Shown: positions 1 to 10,207 of the stretch, one piece after another
How the letters are laid out: the number at the start of each line of letters is the position of its first letter
Numbering within the stretch: the stretch's first letter is position 1
DNA from: Proteles cristata cristata
Lineage: Eukaryota; Chordata; Mammalia; Carnivora; Hyaenidae
Assembly (NCBI GenBank): GCA_017311185.1
Contig: JAESUZ010001735.1
Location: 1,240,001-1,304,000 of the forward strand
Reading direction: 5' to 3'
Length of the DNA stretch: 64,000 nt
Position numbers and translations under genes: made by a program
Notes under the pieces: generated by a model
What the model saw: the letters and a program-made list of their open reading frames with translations, nothing else
What the model was told of the DNA's origin: nothing
The model's database searches: none

Positions 1-14
1 ATCCATCCATCCAT
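1..14. repeat. (ATCC)n simple repeat, window edge
   Basis: Three and a half ATCC units at the left edge, abutting the tail of the first SINE. It is probably the remnant of a longer array cut by the window boundary. Confidence 0.8.
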
Positions 15-170
15 CAGAGAGAAATGGAGAGCGCAGTGGGGAAAGGGGCAGAAGGAGAGAGAGAGAATCCCAAACAGGCTCCATGTGGGGCTAGTCCCCC
101 AAGGCTGGGATCATGACCCTAGCGGAAACCAAGAGTTGGATGCTTAACCCACTGAGCCCCCCTGGGCCCC
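15..170 (-). mobile_element. Old CAN-SINE (dog-like type), antisense
   Basis: Ends in a degraded reverse-complement head (ACTGAGCCCCCCTGGGCCCC) and carries the older-lineage signature CAAGAGTTGGATGCTTAACCC. The body is short between AATCCCAAACAGGCTCC and the B-box region, so it is an older, diverged copy. Confidence 0.85.
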
Positions 171-459
171 AGATGTGCAGCACTTCTGTTGGATAGAGTT
201 TCATTCATGGTCTCCTTCTCATGAGGTGATTGATTGCCTTTGGTTTGGGTGCTGATTCTGGGCCCAGTCAGGCTGCAGGGCTGGATGTTCAGAACAAAGG
301 ACCTCAGGGGTTACTTTTCTCAGACGTAGATGTGGCCACCCAGATCCTCTGAATTTCATGAATTGTTCTCCAGGATGCCTCCTCGCTGACATGCCTCCCC
401 AGCCCCCCATTCTCCTTTCCATTTGGAAAACCACTTCCTTCCCTCCCTTTCATCTTCTT
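171..459. other. Unassigned sequence
   Basis: No repeat, splice-site-bounded exon or regulatory motif recognised. A minus-strand frame of about 70 codons here has no features and is taken as chance. Confidence 0.5.
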
Positions 460-659
460 AATTTTTTTAAACGTTTATTTTTGAGAGAGAGAGAGTGAGT
501 GAGCCAGGGAAGGATAGAGAGAGAGATACAGAATCTGAAACAGGCTCCAGTCTCTGAGCTGTCAGCACAGAGCCCGACGCGGGGCTCGAACTCACAAACT
601 GAGAGATCATGACCTGAGATGAAGTCGGATGCTTAACTGACTGAGCCACCCAGGATCCC
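460..659 (-). mobile_element. Feline CAN-SINE, antisense
   Basis: Starts with T-rich tail plus TTTATTTTTGAGAGAGAGAG and ends GAGCCACCCAGGATCCCC. The B-box region survives as GGGGCTCGAACTC. Full length with mild divergence. Confidence 0.93.
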
Positions 660-719
660 CTCATTTTCTTATATTAAAAGAATCTGGTAAAGTAGTTACT
701 TTCAGCTTGTACAGTCTCA

Positions 720-900
720 TTAAAAAAAATTAGTCTTTCAAAGCAATGCAAGTACATATGTAAAAGTCAGATTATAACACTTATGTCAAAATATTAATTT
801 TATGTTCCTCTCCTGGTCCATCCCGAGAGACACTGTTTTCAACTCCCTTAGCTGTTTCCTAGGGCATTTCCCCATCTTCATATTTCTATTCTTGATTTTG
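720..900 (-). mobile_element. Old L1 3'-end-like fragment, antisense
   Basis: Text around AAAAGTCAGATTATAACAC and TTCCTCTCCTGGTCCATCCC resembles the antisense 3' terminus of old mammalian L1s (copies of similar type at 24.8, 49.97 and 60.6 kb). Divergence is high and the name is uncertain. Confidence 0.4.
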
Positions 901-940
901 GCGTATATTTCTAGTTATTTCATTCACTCTCTCACTCATT

Positions 941-964
941 AATCAATCAATCAATCAATCAATT
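941..964. repeat. (AATC)n simple repeat
   Basis: Six near-perfect AATC units. They may derive from the (TGAA/TTGA)n tail of the adjacent antisense L2. Confidence 0.85.
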
Positions 965-1360
965 AAACATGTGTACAGAAAGCACCTACTATGGGCGAGG
1001 GCCTTTTACTGCTACGAATAGAGGGATGAGCAGAACCACATTCAGTCCCTCCTTTATGGAATTCTTCACCAGGAGAGGGGCTGATCTGTGACTAATCGAA
1101 GAATCACACAATTATATGTAAAGTGGCAGCAAGTGAACTCAGGAAAGGCACATCGCACCATGAGAGATGATGAAGGGAAATTTGACCTGGTCAAGGAAAT
1201 CAGTGAAGGCTTCCCTGAAGAAAGTTGACTGAACCGAGATCTAAAAAGTGAGCAGATGTAAAAGCCCTAGGAGATAGGGAAGGGGCCAAAGGAAAAGCGT
1301 TTCAGGAAGAGGGAACAGTATATGCAAAATCCACGGAGAGAGGGGCTATGGGGGACATCA
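955..1360 (-). mobile_element. L2 LINE 3' end, antisense
   Basis: Read on minus this is the CR1-type L2 tail. The plus strand shows AGCACCTACTATGGGCGAGG, then GAAGGCTTCCCTGAAGAAAG, then AGGAAGAGGGAACAGTATATGC, in the order expected for an antisense L2. Strongly diverged, with no open RT frame. Confidence 0.75.
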
Positions 1361-1442
1361 GAAGCCATTTCCCTGCTCACCTGGGACTGCAGTCTCTAAA
1401 TGAACCTTCATAGTGGAGACTTGGAAGAGAGGCATTATGGTT

Positions 1443-1699
1443 AAGACGTGAGTCATGGGTTCACGGGGCGCCTGGGTGGCTTAGTCGGTTAAGCGTCCGA
1501 CTTTCGCTTAGGTCATGATCTCGCGGTTCGTGGGTTCGAGCCCCGCGTCGGCTCTGTGCTGACTGCCAGCTCAGAGCCTGGAGCCTGTTTCAGTCTGTGA
1601 CTCCCTCTCTCTCTGACCCTCCCTGCTCACGCTGTCTCTCTCTCTCCTAGAGATAAATAAAACGTTAAAAAAAAAAAAAAAGACGTGAGTCATGGGTTC
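1443..1699 (+). mobile_element. Feline CAN-SINE, subfamily B, with 20 bp TSD
   Basis: The SINE body is about 1465-1679 and is flanked by perfect 20 bp duplications AAGACGTGAGTCATGGGTTC at 1443-1462 and 1680-1699. Subfamily-B marks are present: CTTTCGCTTAGG, CTGACTGCCAGCTCAGAG, TTTCAGTCTGTGACTCCC and a CTCCTAGA tail junction. A and B boxes look intact. The perfect TSD and low divergence point to a recent insertion. Confidence 0.97.
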
Positions 1700-2414
1700 C
1701 AATCTTGTCACCCCAACGCGTTGGCTGTTTGCTCTCAAACAAGACACCTACATTCTGAGTCTCAGTTTTCTTCCCTAAAAAAAAAAAAATCCTATTCCTA
1801 AAAGGTAGAGGGTTTTGTGACGAGCCTTTAAATGACATAATTCGCATAACGTTTTGCTCAGCGCCTGTCATATGATAAGTGGTCAGAAAATGCTCATTGA
1901 TGTGATCACTATGTCATTTTTTTTCCTCTCTAAATATCAGCAGATGGGGCAAATCTAAGCTGAATCCTGAGGCTGTGAGAGCTAGCAGAGTCTGGAGGGC
2001 AAACAAAGCTTTGGTTTGAGCTGGTGACCCTGTCTGATGTTTTCAGATCATGGCAGAGAGAGTGCACGGATTTTGAAAGTCACCCTGAGCTTGGTGTTTT
2101 CCTGGTCTGCAGCCATTAGTCCTGATTATAGGACGCGCTTCAGAGCTGTGTGGAGTCTCTCACTCCCTGTCAGGACCGCCTGGGCAGGAGGCAGAGAATG
2201 GAGGCTTTGGGGGCAGGCATGCGTGGGACGCATCCCAAGGCTCTGGCACGTCCAAGGCTCAGAATCCTGAGAGTCTAGCCTTCAGCCAGGGTTGTGCTGG
2301 TCATTGTCTTTCTGTGTTACCTGGGATTCTAACAACTCACTTTAGTTTGACCTTGCCCCTGGCCTCGGTGGACACCCTGAGCCCAGGCAACAGGTTGTTT
2401 ATGGTTTGTTACAA
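1700..2414. other. Unassigned sequence
   Basis: About 700 bp without a repeat I can name. Holds an A-run at 1778-1789 and a 77-codon frame at 2037-2270 with no recognisable domain or splice context. Confidence 0.45.
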
Positions 2415-2480
2415 CGATGGTAATGGTGATGACAGTGATGATGGTGATGATGGTGATGGTGATGATGATGATGATGATGT
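2415..2480 (+). repeat. (GATGGT)/(GAT)n microsatellite
   Basis: GATGGTAATGGTGATGACAG grading into uninterrupted GATGATGAT. It encodes the Asp-rich stretch in a chance open frame spanning 2314-2883. Confidence 0.95.
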
Positions 2481-2504
2481 GGGCCTTAAAGCTGTAGGAA
2501 GACT

Positions 2505-2840
2505 AGCATTTCTCCCTCACTCCCTCTTTCTCCCTCCCTCTGCTCTTCCCTCCTTCTCTCCCTCTCTGTGCCTTACTTTATCTCTGCTAGTTTGTTTTCC
2601 TGTCTGTCTCTGCCTCGGTCTTCCTCTCAATCTCCTCCGTCATCATCATCATCATCATCACTATTATTATTATTATCTCTTTGTCTCTCTATATGACTCT
2701 TTGCTGTTTGGGTCTCAGTCTTTTGTCTCTGTTTTTCTCTGTGCATCTCTCTGTTTTTTTCCAGACCTTTCTCTTTATCTATTGGTCTCTTTCTATCTCC
2801 TCTCCCAACCCCACACATCTCTCCCATCTCCCAAGCCCTT
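2505..2840. repeat. Pyrimidine-rich tract with (CAT)n and (TTA)n cores
   Basis: Long CT-rich strand-asymmetric stretch interrupted at 2640-2676 by seven CAT units followed by TTA units. The CAT core is the complement of the GAT array 160 bp upstream, so the two could pair in single-stranded form. Confidence 0.9.
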
Positions 2841-3093
2841 CTTTTTAAAATTTTTTAAATTAATTTTTTTTTTTTGTATTTGAGACAGAGACAGAGAGAT
2901 AGCAGGGGAGGGGCAGAGAGATGGAGGCAGAATCTGAAGCAGGCTGCAGGCTCCGAGCTGTCAGCACAGAGCCCGATGTGGGGCTGGAATTCACGAACTA
3001 CGAGATCATGACCTGAGCCAAAATCACATGCTTAACTGACTGAGCCACCCAGGTGCCCCCCACCCCCCCCCCCCCGCCCCCAAGCCCTTCTTT
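2831..3093 (-). mobile_element. Feline CAN-SINE, antisense, with TSD
   Basis: Body about 2845-3060. TSD CCAAGCCCTTCTTT occurs at 2831-2844 and, after an expanded C-run, at 3080-3093. The head has been extended by about 20 C residues (3058-3079). Confidence 0.93.
3058..3080. repeat. poly-C expansion at SINE 5' end
   Basis: Run of C with one A and one G, at the position of the GGGG that starts the antisense SINE. Probably slippage of the head G-run. Confidence 0.9.
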
Positions 3094-3817
3094 AACATTC
3101 TACGATTTTGTGAAAATAGTCCGGCCTCCCCAACAAGACCACTTGTAACCAGGGCTTAGCAAACACCATGTTTGTGTTTTGTATAAGAGGCCAGCGGGGG
3201 AAGTTAGCTGCTGTGGATTTTGATACAGTTTAGTCAAGACAGCCTTTTTATTAGCAAATTTGTGCGGATTGGTTCACAAGATGTAAGATGTGACTAAAAT
3301 ATTAAATTGCTACACTGTCAAAGCACTGATGGATTGGGAAGGTAAATTAGAGAAGCACGCTCTCTCACAGGAACTCCTGCTGACATTTAAAATTAATCTT
3401 TCTTAATTCTCTGTCCACCGTATTACACGCTGGTTTTGAGGAGGAACACTGAAATCCAAGTTCCTGGTGAGCACCCTAATAGAGAACAGTGGTAATTAAA
3501 TTAGAAGCGCAAAATTCCTTCTCTGGTTCCTTCCTGCAAGTTTTCGTTCCTTGGGGACCTAAGCAAGAGGAAATGTTCTGCAGAGTCTTAACAGAATTAA
3601 GATTATCAGCTTTTATGGAGATGAGCAGATCCACAGATAAAGGGTTTGGGGAAAAAAAAAACCCAAGTAGACAAAGCTTGGGATGAGTTTTAAGATTTTT
3701 CCTGCATCCCTCCTTCCTTCCTCCTTCCTGCTTCTCTTCCTCCTTTCTTTCCTTTTTTTTCCCCTTTCTGTGTAGTATTCCTCCCATTTATATGATGCCT
3801 GGGTCGGTAGCATCCTG
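3094..3817. other. Unique sequence, conserved-noncoding-like composition
   Basis: No repeat recognised from 3094 to about 3817 apart from a pyrimidine tract at 3700-3760. Segments such as TAAAATTAATCTTTCTTAATT (about 3390) and GGTAATTAAATTAGAAGC are AT-rich with homeodomain-type cores, a texture often seen in conserved elements. Cross-species alignment would decide it. Confidence 0.35.
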
Positions 3818-3995
3818 TGCTTGAAACTGAACTGTCATTCAAGACACCTGAGTCTAACCCCAGCCTTGTTGCTCGCCAGCCGTGTGACCTTGGGAAAGTT
3901 ACTCAGCGTCTCTGGGCTTCCGTGGCCTCTTGTGTGGAACAAGAAGCTTTTGGAGGAGATGACCACTAGTATTTTCTGCGGCTCTAAAATTCTTT
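3818..3995 (+). mobile_element. MIR SINE
   Basis: Contains the MIR core in order: GTGTGACCTTGGGAAAGTTACTC, CTCTGGGCTTCCGTGGCCTC, then GGAGATGACC. Ancient tRNA-derived SINE, sense orientation. Confidence 0.85.
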
Positions 3996-4146
3996 GAAAC
4001 ACATGAATTTGTATTTGAGAGCTTGAACAGAGAACTGGGGCCCAGCTGCACAGGGACCTCCCTCCATGTGGGCATATTGCATGGATCTGGATGGCAGTTA
4101 CATTTTGTTCAAACTAAAGAGGGTTTTTAATAATTAATTCATTTTA

Positions 4147-4312
4147 GGGGCACCTGGGTGGCTCCATCGGTCAAACATCAGTGCAAGTCATGACCTCATG
4201 GTTCTCTGGGCTCTGCGCTGACAGCTCGGAGCCTGGAGCCTACTTTGATTCTCCCCATCCCTCCTCTGCTTGCCCTCTCTCTCTCAAAAATAAAGAAATA
4301 AAACATTAAAAA
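4147..4312 (+). mobile_element. Feline CAN-SINE, internally shortened
   Basis: Head GGGGCACCTGGGTGGCTCCA, but the B-box neighbourhood is partly lost (CATGGTTCTCTGGGCTC). Tail CTCTCAAAAATAAAGAAATAAAA followed by TTAATTAATTAATT, which resembles the 5' flank TAATAATTAATTC. Confidence 0.9.
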
Positions 4313-4984
4313 ATTAATTAATTAATTTTATTTAATTCCCACGTTAAACAAAATCTAAGATAGCACAAAAAAATCCAATTTTCAACTTCTCTTAGACATG
4401 TAAAAATAAGCCCCAGTAGCAATATGCAGGTGGTGTTGAGGGGCAATTGCCCCCTCCGCTGGGCAGTCTCCTGGTTTGCCCCCATCCCCCGAGATCACCG
4501 CCTCTGATTTAGTGGTCGCTAAATCTGTGTTTGAGACTTTGGGGAGGGGATGGTTATTGTGTATGAGCGGAAGCCTGGTGCCAGTTAGGCACAGGCTGCG
4601 ATGTGCTGAACTTTTCAGCCTCCGAGCGGGACCCGGTAAATACACTCTGGGCATCATGCCGCATCAGGCTGTCTTTACAGGTGCCGTGGGGATCTCGCGG
4701 CTGAATTTCTATGCTTCACATTGTTTTGGGGGGCTTGTGCTTGGAAATGAAATCATTGTCTGGATGCTGCCAGGATGCAGGGATGGATAGCTCGGCAAGG
4801 CTCCTGACCTGGTCTTGAGAATTCTGGTCTGTGATAGACCATCATTTATTTCTTTTTCTCTGTGTGTGCCGGCTGCATTCTGAAGTCTTAATTCTGGAGC
4901 CTCGGCCAGGCCATCTGCAGCCAGAGCCTTCCTGGCACGTTCTGCAGTTGTAATTATGTCCTTATTTGTGTGTGTCTCCACGGT
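4313..4984. other. Unassigned sequence
   Basis: No repeat identified. Minus-strand frames of 91 and 160 codons overlap here and run into the LTR that follows, so I do not treat them as genes. Confidence 0.45.
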
Positions 4985-5345
4985 GGCAGGGATAGTAATG
5001 CTCATCAAATATTCCATATGCTCTGCCGCCCTCCCAGCCCCCTTGCAGTGAAGTGGGACCACATGAGCAGTGCTGGCCAATGAGCTCTGAGCACCGGGGT
5101 GTGCATCACCTCCTGGGCTAAGCATTGGAAAGGATGTGAGCTCTCTATGTGTCTCTCTATGCTGTGTGGAACGTGAAGGCCTCATGATCAAAATGTGAGA
5201 TCAGAGTATCATTTCAGCCTGGATTTCTGAATTGGACCCACGGCAGATTATGTGTGACAGAAGAGTAGACTTTTGTTGTGGTAAGCCACTGAGATTTTGG
5301 TGTGGTTGTTACTGCAGCATAACCTAGCTTAAGCTGACTGATACA
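4985..5345 (+). mobile_element. MLT1-like LTR (ERVL-MaLR), sense
   Basis: Shows CCCAGCCCCCTTGCAGTGAAG, GGCCAATGAGCTCTGAGCA and a 3' end TAAGCCACTGAGATTTTGGTG followed by GACTGATACA. These are hallmarks of MLT1-type solo LTRs in this order. Age makes the subfamily uncertain. Confidence 0.75.
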
Positions 5346-5544
5346 TCCTCGTAGAATTGATGAGAAAGGATTACACACCCATGCCTACAAAAACTTTTGG
5401 CAGATAGCCAGGGTTCAATAACTATCATAGAATGGATAAACAAATATCATTTGTGTTTTTAGACTATACATGTAGCCAACTCTTCTTTTCTCCTGGGATG
5501 GCAGTTAGATTAGAAGGAGACCCTCCTGGGGCAATCTGGGGTAA

Positions 5545-5735
5545 AATCTTAAGAATCCATTGACATGGGACATTTCTCCATTTATGTGAATATTCTTTAA
5601 CTTCTTTCTGCAATGTCTATAGTTCTCAGAGCAGAAATCTTACTTATCTTTTGTTAAATTTGTTACCAGGTTTAAAATATTTTTTGATTCTATGGGAAAT
5701 GGGAAATGATAGGCACCCCAATGTTATTGTATTAA
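5545..5735 (-). mobile_element. Old L1 ORF2 fragment, antisense
   Basis: CTTCTTTCTGCAATGTCTATAG and TTGATTCTATGGGAAATGGG match antisense L1 ORF2 text. Too degraded to translate. Confidence 0.65.
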
Positions 5736-5736
5736 A

Positions 5737-5893
5737 TTTTTTTTAATGTTTGTTTATTTTTGAGTGAGAGACAGAACAGGAGCAGGGGAGGAGCAGAGAG
5801 AGAGGGAGACACAGAACCTGAAGCAGGCTCCAGGCTCCGAGCTGTCAGCACCGAGCCGGACGCAGGGCTTGAACTCACAACCTGGGAGAATCA
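5737..5893 (-). mobile_element. Feline CAN-SINE, antisense, head missing
   Basis: Tail and body are normal through GGGCTTGAACTCACAACC, then the element stops about 50 bp short of its tRNA-like head, losing the A box. No clear TSD, so this could be 5' truncation or later deletion. Confidence 0.88.
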
Positions 5894-6024
5894 TACTGCG
5901 TTTTAAATTTCCTTTTTTTATCCTTCAGTGCTAGTGTGGCATGTGTATAGCAGGATGCCATTTGTGTTACCCTCCCCCTACCCAAACCTCTTCTGTGACT
6001 TAGTCTGTCTGTGTAATTTCATAG

Positions 6025-6230
6025 GAAAACGCCTGGAACTGTACACACCAAACTGACCACAAAGGTAACTTCTATGGAGCAAAGAGAAGAGAGGGACTTG
6101 GATTCTCAGGGAAAGGTGGTGTTCAAGAGGGACGTTAGACTTATCTGTCATGTTTCAATTCTTATACAGAAGGGACTTTTTAAAATGGGTTCCTTGCATA
6201 ATTAAAAATCTGTTAAACGAAAAGAAGAAA
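6025..6230 (+). mobile_element. Old L1 3'-end-like fragment
   Basis: GGAACTGTACACACCAAACTG followed by TTCTATGGAGCAAAGAG and CTTATACAGAAGGGACTTTTT resembles the sense 3' end of an old L1 type. Moderate similarity from memory only. Confidence 0.4.
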
Positions 6231-6417
6231 CCAGTGATCTCCTCACCCCAGCCCGGTTGCGAGCCTATGTGATGGAGGAACTGGAGCCCAGGGACCCCCT
6301 CCCACACACGTCAGGAAGGCACCTGGATTGCGACTGTCGCTAAATGCACAAAAGTCTGATCCACTGGGTTGTCCTCAGCAGAGAGACGGAGTTGACTGAG
6401 AGCCTGGAGAAGTAAGT

Positions 6418-6672
6418 CCAAGGAGGCCAGACTGGGGTGCCTGGGTGGCTCAGTCGGTTAAGTGTCCGACTTCGGCTCAGGTCATGATCTCACGGTTCAT
6501 GGGTTCGAGCCCCGCGTTGGGCTCTGTGCTGACAGCTAGCTCAGAGTCTGGAGCCTGCTTCTGATTCTGTCTCCCTCTCTGACCCTCCCCTGCTCACGCT
6601 GCCTGTCTCTTTCTCAGAAATAAATTAAAAAACCAAAACAAAACAAAACAAAAAACCAAGGAGGCCAGACTG
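6418..6672 (+). mobile_element. Feline CAN-SINE with 17 bp TSD
   Basis: Body 6435-6655 between perfect copies of CCAAGGAGGCCAGACTG. The tail is a composite AAATTAAAAAACC(AAAAC)n. A 4 bp duplication gives CAGCTAGCTCAGAG. Confidence 0.96.
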
Positions 6673-7435
6673 ATCAGTGTGTGCATCTAGAACTGTTCAG
6701 AAAAGCGAGTTTGTAGACCCACAGGGAGAACCTGCCTGTGCAGCAGATAAATTCCCAGCACGGAGGGGCTCAGTATCATGACCGCCCCATGGACTCTGTG
6801 GTTGCAGGACAGCCTATTGCGTCTCTGTTCGGCTGGGCCCCCCCAGAGACCGGGGTTTGAGTACAAGGATGTTGTCTGGCAGATGATTCCACAAAGTCCT
6901 AGTTGGGGAGATAAGTGAGCCGGAGAAGGGCAGTCGGCTGTGGTGTTTTGCTGAGGGCCGGCGAGGCTCGGTCCTGCTCAGGGCCCTGGGAGGGTGTGAA
7001 GAACGTACGTCCAAGTTGCGCATGGTGCCCACAGCTGTGTGGATGAGGGAGCACTGCTTCTTCAACTCACGTCAGTCATCAGCCGAGCGGGGTCATGGGA
7101 GCATTGCCTCGCTGACACTTCGGATTTGCTCTACACAATGCATTGACCTGCTTTGGCGACCGGAGAAAGTCTTGGCAAAGAATCACAGGTGTTTATAGAA
7201 GTTACCCCTGCGGTGAGCAAGGGACGGCGAAAGGGACACTTAACGGTGTACAGAATGGCTTCCTGTACACATCTGTACCCCAAGAAACGTGCTTGGTGGC
7301 AGAGATGAGTTTTGTTCCCCGAGTACTTCTGCTTCTCATCAGCGCTCAATAAATCGGTAATCTGATTTAATCATTGCTCTCTTGTGAGTTAGTCTGGTGG
7401 GATCAAGAGAGATGGCCCCTTTTTGCTGGTACTTG
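6673..7435. other. Unassigned sequence
   Basis: About 760 bp without recognised repeats. Moderately GC-rich, with several short frames and no convincing exon. Confidence 0.45.
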
Positions 7436-7674
7436 GCAACACTGGATTTTTTTTTTTAATTTCTAGGAGAGAGAGAGAGAGAGACAGCGTGAGCAGGGGA
7501 GGGTCAGAGAGAGAGGGAGTCACAGACTGAAACAGGCTCCAGGCTCTGAGCTGGCAGTCAGCACAGAGCCCGACGCGGGGCTTGAACCGACGAACCGCGA
7601 GATCATGACCTAAGCGAAAGTCGGACGCTCAACCGACTAAGCCACCCAGGCGCCCCAGCAACACTGGATTTTTT
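7436..7674 (-). mobile_element. Feline CAN-SINE, subfamily B, antisense, 17 bp TSD
   Basis: Body about 7453-7657. TSD GCAACACTGGATTTTTT at 7436-7452 and 7658-7674. Subfamily-B marks appear in reverse: TTTCTAGGAGAG, GGAGTCACAGACTGAAACAG, GAGCTGGCAGTCAGCAC, CCTAAGCGAAAGTC. Confidence 0.97.
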
Positions 7675-8436
7675 AAGACCAAGTTTGGAAGCCGGGAAGT
7701 GAAAGCTGCAGCAGGCAGGGGCCATGAGTATGTGAAGTGGGCAGGCGGAGGGGGATCCTGCTTAGGAAGTGCTTACATGGTGCCGTGCATGTAATAAAAG
7801 CTCAATAAAAGTAATGTACAGAGCAGCAGCCAGCAACAACTATTTCGAGGGACAGGTTTAGGGAGAAAGTGGAACTGAGTGTAATGTAGGGAAAAGATGC
7901 CAGAACATTTAGGAACCTCACCAGGAGAAGTTTATAAAAGAAGTCTCCATGCCTAACGCTGGCCTCGTGCATGGACCTGGTGATTAGGACGACAGTCATT
8001 TTCTATTAACTGCAGTGATGGCGATTCCTTAGAGGTGGGGTTAATTGGTAATATGGGTGTGTAACATCGTCCCCTCAGATATGTTAGGTGCCAGTAATTA
8101 ACCTTTTTGTTCTGGGGGCAGCCATTCATTATTTGTCTTCTTGGCCTTCTGCTGTCAGTTCTTTTCTCATCACCTGCCGCGTTGGCTGTGACACATTAGC
8201 GGGGCTGATGTGGAGAAATACAAAAGTGAGTCATAGGGTCCATTTAGCAAGACATAGAGGACTTTCTGTTTATGCGGCCTGGATGAGAGCTGCCTTATCC
8301 AGGGGTCCGGTGGACTGTGAGGTCCGGTGCTGAGCATCTCTGAGCCTCACAGGAGCTTATGGGAATGTGTGTACCCTAAAAAGAAGTGTGGCCTCTGAAA
8401 TATGAAAAGAAAACCATACAATTAAAAAATTATTTT
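7675..8436. other. Unassigned sequence
   Basis: No confident repeat, although 7765-7805 (GTGCCGTGCATGTAATAAAAG) may be a MIR tail. Frames here lack supporting context. Confidence 0.4.
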
Positions 8437-8512
8437 TTATTTTTTTTTAAATGCTTTTTATTTATTTTTGAGAGAAAGACAGAGTGCAAGCGGGGAAGGG
8501 TCAGAAAGAGAC

Positions 8513-8567
<55 letters not shown>

Positions 8568-8690
8568 ATCTGAAGCAAGCTCCAGGCTCTGAGCTGTCGG
8601 TATGGAGCCCAATGCAGGGCTTGAACCTGTGAATGGTGAGATCACAGTCAAAGTCAGATACTTAACTAACTGAGCTACCCAGGTGCCCTC
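8437..8690 (-). mobile_element. Feline CAN-SINE with expanded (GA)n, antisense
   Basis: Normal ends (TTTATTTATTTTTGAGAG; GAGCTACCCAGGTGCCC), but the body is lengthened by about 46 bp of GA dinucleotide at 8517-8562. The original CT box of the SINE became a microsatellite. Confidence 0.94.
8517..8562. repeat. (GA)n microsatellite inside SINE
   Basis: About 23 uninterrupted GA units. Likely length-polymorphic. Confidence 0.95.
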
Positions 8691-8715
8691 AATTAAAAAA
8701 AATTAAATTTTATTT

Positions 8716-9150
8716 TTTTCCCCAGATTTACTGAGGTATGATTGACAAGTGAAAATTGTATATATTTAAGTTATACAACATGATTTTTGTTGTGTACAAT
8801 GTGATGACTTAATGTGTATACATTTGACATGATTACCACAATCAAGTTAATTAACACATCTATGGCCTCATATAGTTACCATTTGTGTGTGTGTGTGTGT
8901 GTGTGTGTGTGAGTGTGTAGAGAACAGTTAAGATCTACTCTCTTACCAGATTTCAAGTATACAATACAGTATTATTAACTATAATCACCATGCTGCTCGT
9001 TACATCTTTAGAACTCAATTGATTTTTCTAACTGACGCTTTATATCCTTTGACCAATGTCTTCTCATTTCCCCCACTCCTGAGTCCCTGACAATCACTTT
9101 TTCTACTCTCTGGTTCTGTGACTTAATATAATTGAGATTGAGACATGTTT
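8716..9150 (-). mobile_element. L1M 3' UTR fragment, antisense
   Basis: Ordered antisense L1M text: TTTACTGAGGTATGATTGAC, ACAATACAGTATTATTAACTA, TCACCATGCTGCTCGTTACA, TTTGACCAATGTCTTCTCAT, TACTCTCTGGTTCTGTGA. A (TG)n lies at 8884-8911. Confidence 0.88.
8884..8911. repeat. (TG)n microsatellite
   Basis: About 14 TG units with one GA interruption, inside the L1M fragment. Confidence 0.95.
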
Positions 9151-9256
9151 CATTTCAGGAAGCACGTACACATGATGTATGTCAGCTGGCCAATGGCAAC
9201 TCAACCAATGGTTCTCTATATATTTTACATGGTATGGTTTTTTTCTTTTGTTTGTT

Positions 9257-9496
9257 TTTGTTAAAAAAATTTTTTAATGGTTTATGGTTTATTTATTTCT
9301 GAGAGAGAGAGAGTGACAGTGTGACAGTGTGAGCAGGGGAGGGTCAGAGAGAGAGGGAGACACAGAATCCAAAACAGGCTCCAGGGTCTGAGCTGTCAGC
9401 ACAGAGCCCGACGCAGGGCACAGACCCACAAACCATGAGATCATGACCTGAGCTGAAGTCAGATGCTCAACCGACTGAGCCACCCAGGTGCCCCCA
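9257..9496 (-). mobile_element. Feline CAN-SINE, antisense
   Basis: T-rich tail with a local repeat (TTTATGGTTTATGG), tandem GTGACAGTGTGACAGTGTGAG, and head GCCACCCAGGTGCCCCC. Its head faces the head of the next SINE 30 bp away. Confidence 0.94.
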
Positions 9497-9526
9497 CACG
9501 GTATGTTTTAATATTTTTATACTTGA

Positions 9527-9730
9527 GGGGCACCTGGGTGGCTCAGTCAGTTAGGCGTTCGACTTCTGCTCACCTTGTGATCTCGTGGTTTGTGAGTTCA
9601 AGCCCCACGTTGGGCTTTGTGCTGACAGCCTAGAGTCTGGAGCCTGCTTCAGATTCTGTATCTCCCACTCTCTCTGCCCCTCCCCTGCTCACACTCTGTC
9701 CCTCTCTCTCAAAAATAAACATTAAAAATA
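9527..9730 (+). mobile_element. Feline CAN-SINE, probable TSD
   Basis: Head GGGGCACCTGGGTGGCTCAG, tail CTCAAAAATAAACATTAAAA. Flanks AATATTTTTATACTTG (upstream) and AATATTTTTATATTTG (downstream) form an imperfect TSD. Confidence 0.95.
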
Positions 9731-10019
9731 TTTTTATATTTGGGGTGAGGGCATCTGTGCAGGATTTAAAGCTTGCTGATCAGAATTTGATTCGTAGGAA
9801 TTTGATTTACAAATGAATGGGTTATTTAGAGCTCGGGATATCATGGCCTTTTGCAACCTGCTCCTCTGATTTTTTTGGATGTTCTTTAGAATTTCATGTT
9901 TTAACTACAAAAGTGAATTTATTCTTGTTGGAGTAGCATAATAAATACAATCAGGCATAAAGAAAACTGTTAGTGATGCCTTACCCCCCTTCCTCCTCCT
10001 GATATCTTTAAAGAGAATT
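9731..10019. other. Unassigned sequence
   Basis: AT-rich, nothing recognised. Confidence 0.4.
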
Positions 10020-10207
10020 AAAAAAAAACACACATTTATTTATTTTGAGAGACAGAGTGAGCAGGCAAGGGGCAGAGAGAGAGAGAATCCAAAGCAGACT
10101 CCAGGCTCTGAGCGCAGAGCCTGACATGGGGCTCAAACCCATGAATCGTGATATCATAACCTGAGCCAAAGTCAGATGTTTACCTGGCTGGGCCACTTAG
10201 GCACCCC
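10020..10207 (-). mobile_element. Feline CAN-SINE, antisense, small internal deletion
   Basis: The body lacks part of the central block: GGCTCTGAGCGCAGAGCCTG joins sequences normally separated by CTGTCAGCA. Head eroded to GGGCCACTTAGGCACCCC. Confidence 0.92.

Noticed and set aside
1465..1679. tRNA-like A and B boxes in SINEs as tRNA genes
   Set aside because: They are Pol III promoter remnants of a tRNA-Lys-derived SINE. No complete cloverleaf with acceptor stem is present.
2314..2883. 189-codon plus frame with Asp-rich and His/Tyr-rich runs
   Set aside because: Encoded by the GAT, CAT and TTA microsatellites and a pyrimidine tract. Low-complexity chance frame.
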